DNA of 64,000 nt from an uncultured Clostridia bacterium (GTDB lineage Bacteria; Bacillota; Clostridia; Oscillospirales; Ruminococcaceae). The translations under genes were made by a program, and so were the position numbers. The DNA lies in the NCBI GenBank assembly GCA_947589035.1, contig CANPYZ010000002.1, positions 1 through 64,000 on the forward strand, given 5' to 3'. Below the pieces are notes generated by a model. The model did not search any database and was not told the origin of the DNA. It worked only from the letters and a program-made list of their open reading frames with translations. Positions 61,513-64,000 of this stretch are shown here, one piece after another; positions within the stretch are counted from its first letter, which is position 1; the number at the start of each line of letters is the position of its first letter.

Positions 61513-62477
61513 TGCCGGTCTGGTTACAAATTACCGCCGCAGTCAGTGCCGCCTTGTGCAGTGGGGTAATGGGAATAGCATTAATTCCGTTTTTAGAAAA
61601 ATGCCGCTTTTGTGAACCGGATTCGGAAAATCAGAATACACCGGAAGTTTCTCAAGAAAAAGTAAAGCCTACAATGTGCGGAATTTTATTATTATTCGGG
61701 AGTACAGCAGGTTTAGTGTTAAGTTATACACTGTATATGCAGTTTGGCGGAGCAGACAGAACAGGAATTGAATTTCAGACGGAAAGCCGTGCGCTCAGGC
61801 TAATCATGATACAAGGCTTAATTACAGGCTTTTTAGGTTGGTTAATGGACTATCAGCGGACGGTCAGAAGAAAACCCGATACCGGAGAAATTAATTTTTT
61901 AGTGATACTAATGATATTTCTCACGAATTATAGTTTTTTAAAATTTTTACCGGAAGAAAATGTTTTAAATTTAGGGTTTATGCAGTGGAATGCAGGAAAG
62001 TTAAGTGTTTTTGTTAGGGCAGTTTTATTAACAGGATTTTGGGCGAGTATGCAAAAGCCGGAACAGACTACTGACGGCATAAGCATTACAGCAAGCGGTG
62101 TGCAGTGTTTATGTTTAGCAATACTTAGTCTTTCGGGAAAGCAAAATATCAATGCATTATATGCTTTAACAATTGCGGGAGCGTGTGCAGGGTGTTTTTA
62201 CTGGAATCTTCCGGAATCGAAATGCCGTTTAGGGCAGACGGGAACTTATTGGTTAGGGATAACTATTCCGATGTTATGCAGTAATCTGCATCAATGGAAT
62301 GATTTTCTGTTATACATGGCAGTATGGATAGTGAACTGGCTTCCTTCTGTGCTGAAAAAGAAAACGCTTTTAGAATTATTAAAGCGTGAAGGAATGACAG
62401 CTCTGCAAAGAATTATGATTCTGACAGGATTTGCATTATTTTGCGGAATATTATCCATTATGCCGGAACATACCTGA
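61512..62477 (+). CDS. Degenerate MraY-like membrane protein in the mraY position
   Basis: 321 aa, about ten membrane helices. Alignment by eye with MraY: KPTMCGILLLFG for GTPTMGGIL, GWLMDYQRTVRRK for GFxDDYxKVxxK, EQTTDGISITASG for NLTDGLDGLAxM, and FYWNLPESKCRLGQTGTYWLG for FxxNxxPAxxFMGDxGSLALG. The topology and order fit, but key acids are gone: the first Asp of DDY is Met, the second Asp of TDGLDG is Ser/Ile, GDxGS is GQTGT, and the C-terminal HHH motif is missing. True MraY makes lipid I from undecaprenyl phosphate. This protein is probably inactive in that reaction or has changed function; the real enzyme must be elsewhere, if used. Confidence 0.72.
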   Translation: MPVWLQITAAVSAALCSGVMGIALIPFLEKCRFCEPDSENQNTPEVSQEKVKPTMCGILLLFGSTAGLVLSYTLYMQFGGADRTGIEFQTESRALRLIMIQGLITGFLGWLMDYQRTVRRKPDTGEINFLVILMIFLTNYSFLKFLPEENVLNLGFMQWNAGKLSVFVRAVLLTGFWASMQKPEQTTDGISITASGVQCLCLAILSLSGKQNINALYALTIAGACAGCFYWNLPESKCRLGQTGTYWLGITIPMLCSNLHQWNDFLLYMAVWIVNWLPSVLKKKTLLELLKREGMTALQRIMILTGFALFCGILSIMPEHT

Positions 62478-62494
62478 AAGGGAGGCGGAAATTC

Positions 62495-63673
62495 GTGAAA
62501 CTGGAAAGAAAAAAAATACGCATGACAGGCGTAAATATGACATTTGCAATAGTGGTGTTGTTACTTTTAGGAATAGGCATTATTATGATGTTTTCGGCGA
62601 GTTATGCCATAGCCATTAACGAAGGGAAACCTGGGTATTATTACGCATTAAGACAGGCAATTTTCGGGGCAGTTGGTATTGTGGCAATGGTCATTGCCTC
62701 ATTTATTGACTATCATGTGTATCAGAAAGCTTGGATAGCAGTGGGGTCATATGCGGGCAGTGTAGTTTTATTAGTTGTGGTGTTATTTTTCGGAACGGAT
62801 TTAGGCACAGGCTGTAAACGTTGGTTAAATTTACCGGGAGGAATGACATTCCAGCCGTCGGAATTAGCAAAATTTGCAATTGTGATTTTATTTGCCTATT
62901 TGATAGATGTCAATTCCGAACGAATGAAAACATTCAAATATGGCACATTATTTTATATGCTTTTATTGGGTGTTATTGCAGGATTGCTCATGCAACAGCC
63001 GCATTTGTCGTGTACACTGTTAATTGCTATGATGGGCGTAGCATTATTATTTATCGGCGGTGCTAAAACTTTGCATTTAGTCCTTTCCGGACTGGTTGGT
63101 TTAGCTGGTGTAGCGTTAATGGTTCTGCAAAAAGTACTCAGTGGAGACCAGACTTATTTTTTAACGAGACTTGAAACATGGTTTCACCCATTCGACTATG
63201 AAGATGCCTACCAGACACAGCAATCACTAATTGCTATTGGTTCAGGCGGTGCATTTGGTTTAGGATTAGGAGAATCCCGACAGAAATATTTATATTTGCC
63301 GGAATCGGAAAATGACTTTGTTTTTTCCATTATTTGTGAAGAATTAGGCTTTGTCGGAGCATTGACAGTGATTTTACTGTTTCTGCTTTTGGTTGCGCAG
63401 GGGTTTCACATTGCCACGCACAGCAAAGACAGATTCGGAATGTTAGTTGCGGCAGGGTTTACGCTGCAAATCGGGTTACAGGCATTTATTAACATTGCCG
63501 TTGTCAGCAATCTGTTTCCGAATACCGGAATTAGCTTGCCATTTTTCAGTTACGGCGGTACAGCGTTAATGATGCAATTATTTGAAATGGGCATTGTGCT
63601 GAATATTTCACGGGGGCGGTATGTCATGAACCAGAACACACGGAAAAAAACCGCACAACCGGAAACGGCATAA
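62495..63673 (+). CDS. ftsW: FtsW/RodA-family SEDS glycosyltransferase
   Basis: About 392 aa, ten membrane helices. Signature YxGxxRW-like RWLNLPGGMTFQPSELAKFAIVILFAYL near 125, ERMKTFKYG and the GxGxG loop GSGGAFGLGLGESRQKYLYLPESENDFVFSIICEELGF near 260, and SNLFPNTGISLPFFSYGGTALMMQL at the end. SEDS proteins polymerise glycan strands with class B PBPs, here the PASTA PBP upstream. GTG 62495 behind GGGAGG is chosen. murD, usual between mraY and ftsW, is absent. Confidence 0.94.
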   Translation: MKLERKKIRMTGVNMTFAIVVLLLLGIGIIMMFSASYAIAINEGKPGYYYALRQAIFGAVGIVAMVIASFIDYHVYQKAWIAVGSYAGSVVLLVVVLFFGTDLGTGCKRWLNLPGGMTFQPSELAKFAIVILFAYLIDVNSERMKTFKYGTLFYMLLLGVIAGLLMQQPHLSCTLLIAMMGVALLFIGGAKTLHLVLSGLVGLAGVALMVLQKVLSGDQTYFLTRLETWFHPFDYEDAYQTQQSLIAIGSGGAFGLGLGESRQKYLYLPESENDFVFSIICEELGFVGALTVILLFLLLVAQGFHIATHSKDRFGMLVAAGFTLQIGLQAFINIAVVSNLFPNTGISLPFFSYGGTALMMQLFEMGIVLNISRGRYVMNQNTRKKTAQPETA

Positions 63674-63700
63674 TTAACAATTTCAGAAAGGAACACAAAC

Positions 63701-64000
63701 ATGAAAGTATTACTCGCAGGGGGCGGAACGGGCGGACACATCAATCCGGCGTTAGCGATTGCCGGAATCATTCGGAAACATATTCCGGAAACGGAATTTT
63801 TATTCGCCGGAACGCCGAACGGCATGGAAGCGAAACTCATTCCGGAAGCCGGTTATAAAATAGAATTTATTAAAGTTGCCGGATTTCAAAGAAAACTTAC
63901 TTTAGAAAATATTGGAAGAAATATAAAAGCGGTTTATTATTTAGCAGGTTCAGGAAAACGGGCGAAAGAAATTATTCAGGGATTTCAGCCGGATATTGCA
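63701..64000 (+). CDS. murG: MurG undecaprenyl-PP-MurNAc-pentapeptide GlcNAc transferase (partial)
   Basis: The first 100 residues are visible and the gene continues beyond the window. MKVLLAGGGTGGHINPALAIAG is the MurG nucleotide-sugar loop, followed by FAGTPNGMEAKLIPEAGYKIEFIKV. It adds GlcNAc to lipid I. ATG at 63701 with GAAAGGA upstream. Confidence 0.95.
   Translation, partial: MKVLLAGGGTGGHINPALAIAGIIRKHIPETEFLFAGTPNGMEAKLIPEAGYKIEFIKVAGFQRKLTLENIGRNIKAVYYLAGSGKRAKEIIQGFQPDIA

Noticed and set aside
1..64000. CRISPR array
   Set aside because: No regularly spaced short repeats were seen; the repeats present are transposon ends, a tandem gene pair and the 83-bp direct repeat.

Overview
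The window looks like a chromosomal segment of a low-to-moderate GC, Gram-positive, anaerobic, fibre-degrading member of the Oscillospiraceae, most likely Ruminococcus-like. The evidence is a secreted GH9 cellulase ending in a CBM3-like module and a type I dockerin, a domain-permuted GH3 beta-glucosidase, an anaerobic (class III) ribonucleotide reductase, an Nfn-type electron-bifurcating flavoenzyme, a SCIFF peptide with its radical SAM maturase, and a meso-DAP-type MurE. No tRNA or rRNA gene was recognised.

Layout. (1) 1-4781: a GH9 cellulase gene crowded by transposons. The right end of a TnpB element stops 6 bp before its start codon, and a roughly 2-kb IStron (group I intron plus tnpB) splits it; splicing is predicted to restore an 833-residue enzyme. 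(2) 4937-6450: VTC-domain and DUF4956 proteins. (3) 6544-10187: a candidate structured RNA, a ribbon-helix-helix-like protein and ClpB. (4) 22241-10206, minus strand: an eight-gene operon whose core (MoxR-type AAA ATPase, DUF5682, VWA, SWIM zinc finger, DUF4132) matches the poorly understood E. coli yehL-yehM-yehP-yehQ-yehI set, here with two BspA-like leucine-rich-repeat proteins and a lipoprotein. (5) 22334-34351: GH3 enzyme and ADP-ribosylglycohydrolase, SPFH/NfeD pair, NfnAB, YajC with a small membrane protein, a lipoprotein, SCIFF and its maturase. (6) 34384-40137: DAHP synthase, then nrdD-hsdS-nrdG-GIY-YIG, with an orphan type I specificity subunit inside the ribonucleotide reductase operon.

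(7) 40131-47968: an accessory region with a tnpB-less transposon remnant, six small immunity-like genes (one a tandem duplicate), a barstar plus barnase-like lipoprotein pair, a MATE exporter, a flavodoxin-like gene broken by one nonsense codon, a repeat-bearing lipoprotein, and an antitoxin/PIN-toxin pair between 83-bp direct repeats. (8) 47993-50710: asnS and asnA. (9) 50880-51739: an intergenic region that reads as a roughly 570-nt structured RNA split by another transposon remnant. (10) 54460-51743, minus strand: an nrtR-pncA-pncB NAD-salvage operon with two TAGTA-N6-TACTA operators around its promoter. (11) 54802-64000: the division and cell-wall cluster rsmH-ftsL-pbp-murE-murF-(mraY-like)-ftsW-murG. 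The mraY position holds a protein that has lost the MraY catalytic residues.

The strongest second-look items are the IStron in the cellulase, the Yeh-like operon with LRR proteins, the degenerate MraY homologue and the interrupted RNA locus. Many promoters here share TTGACA, a 17-bp spacer and TATAAT, often with TGC directly before the -10.
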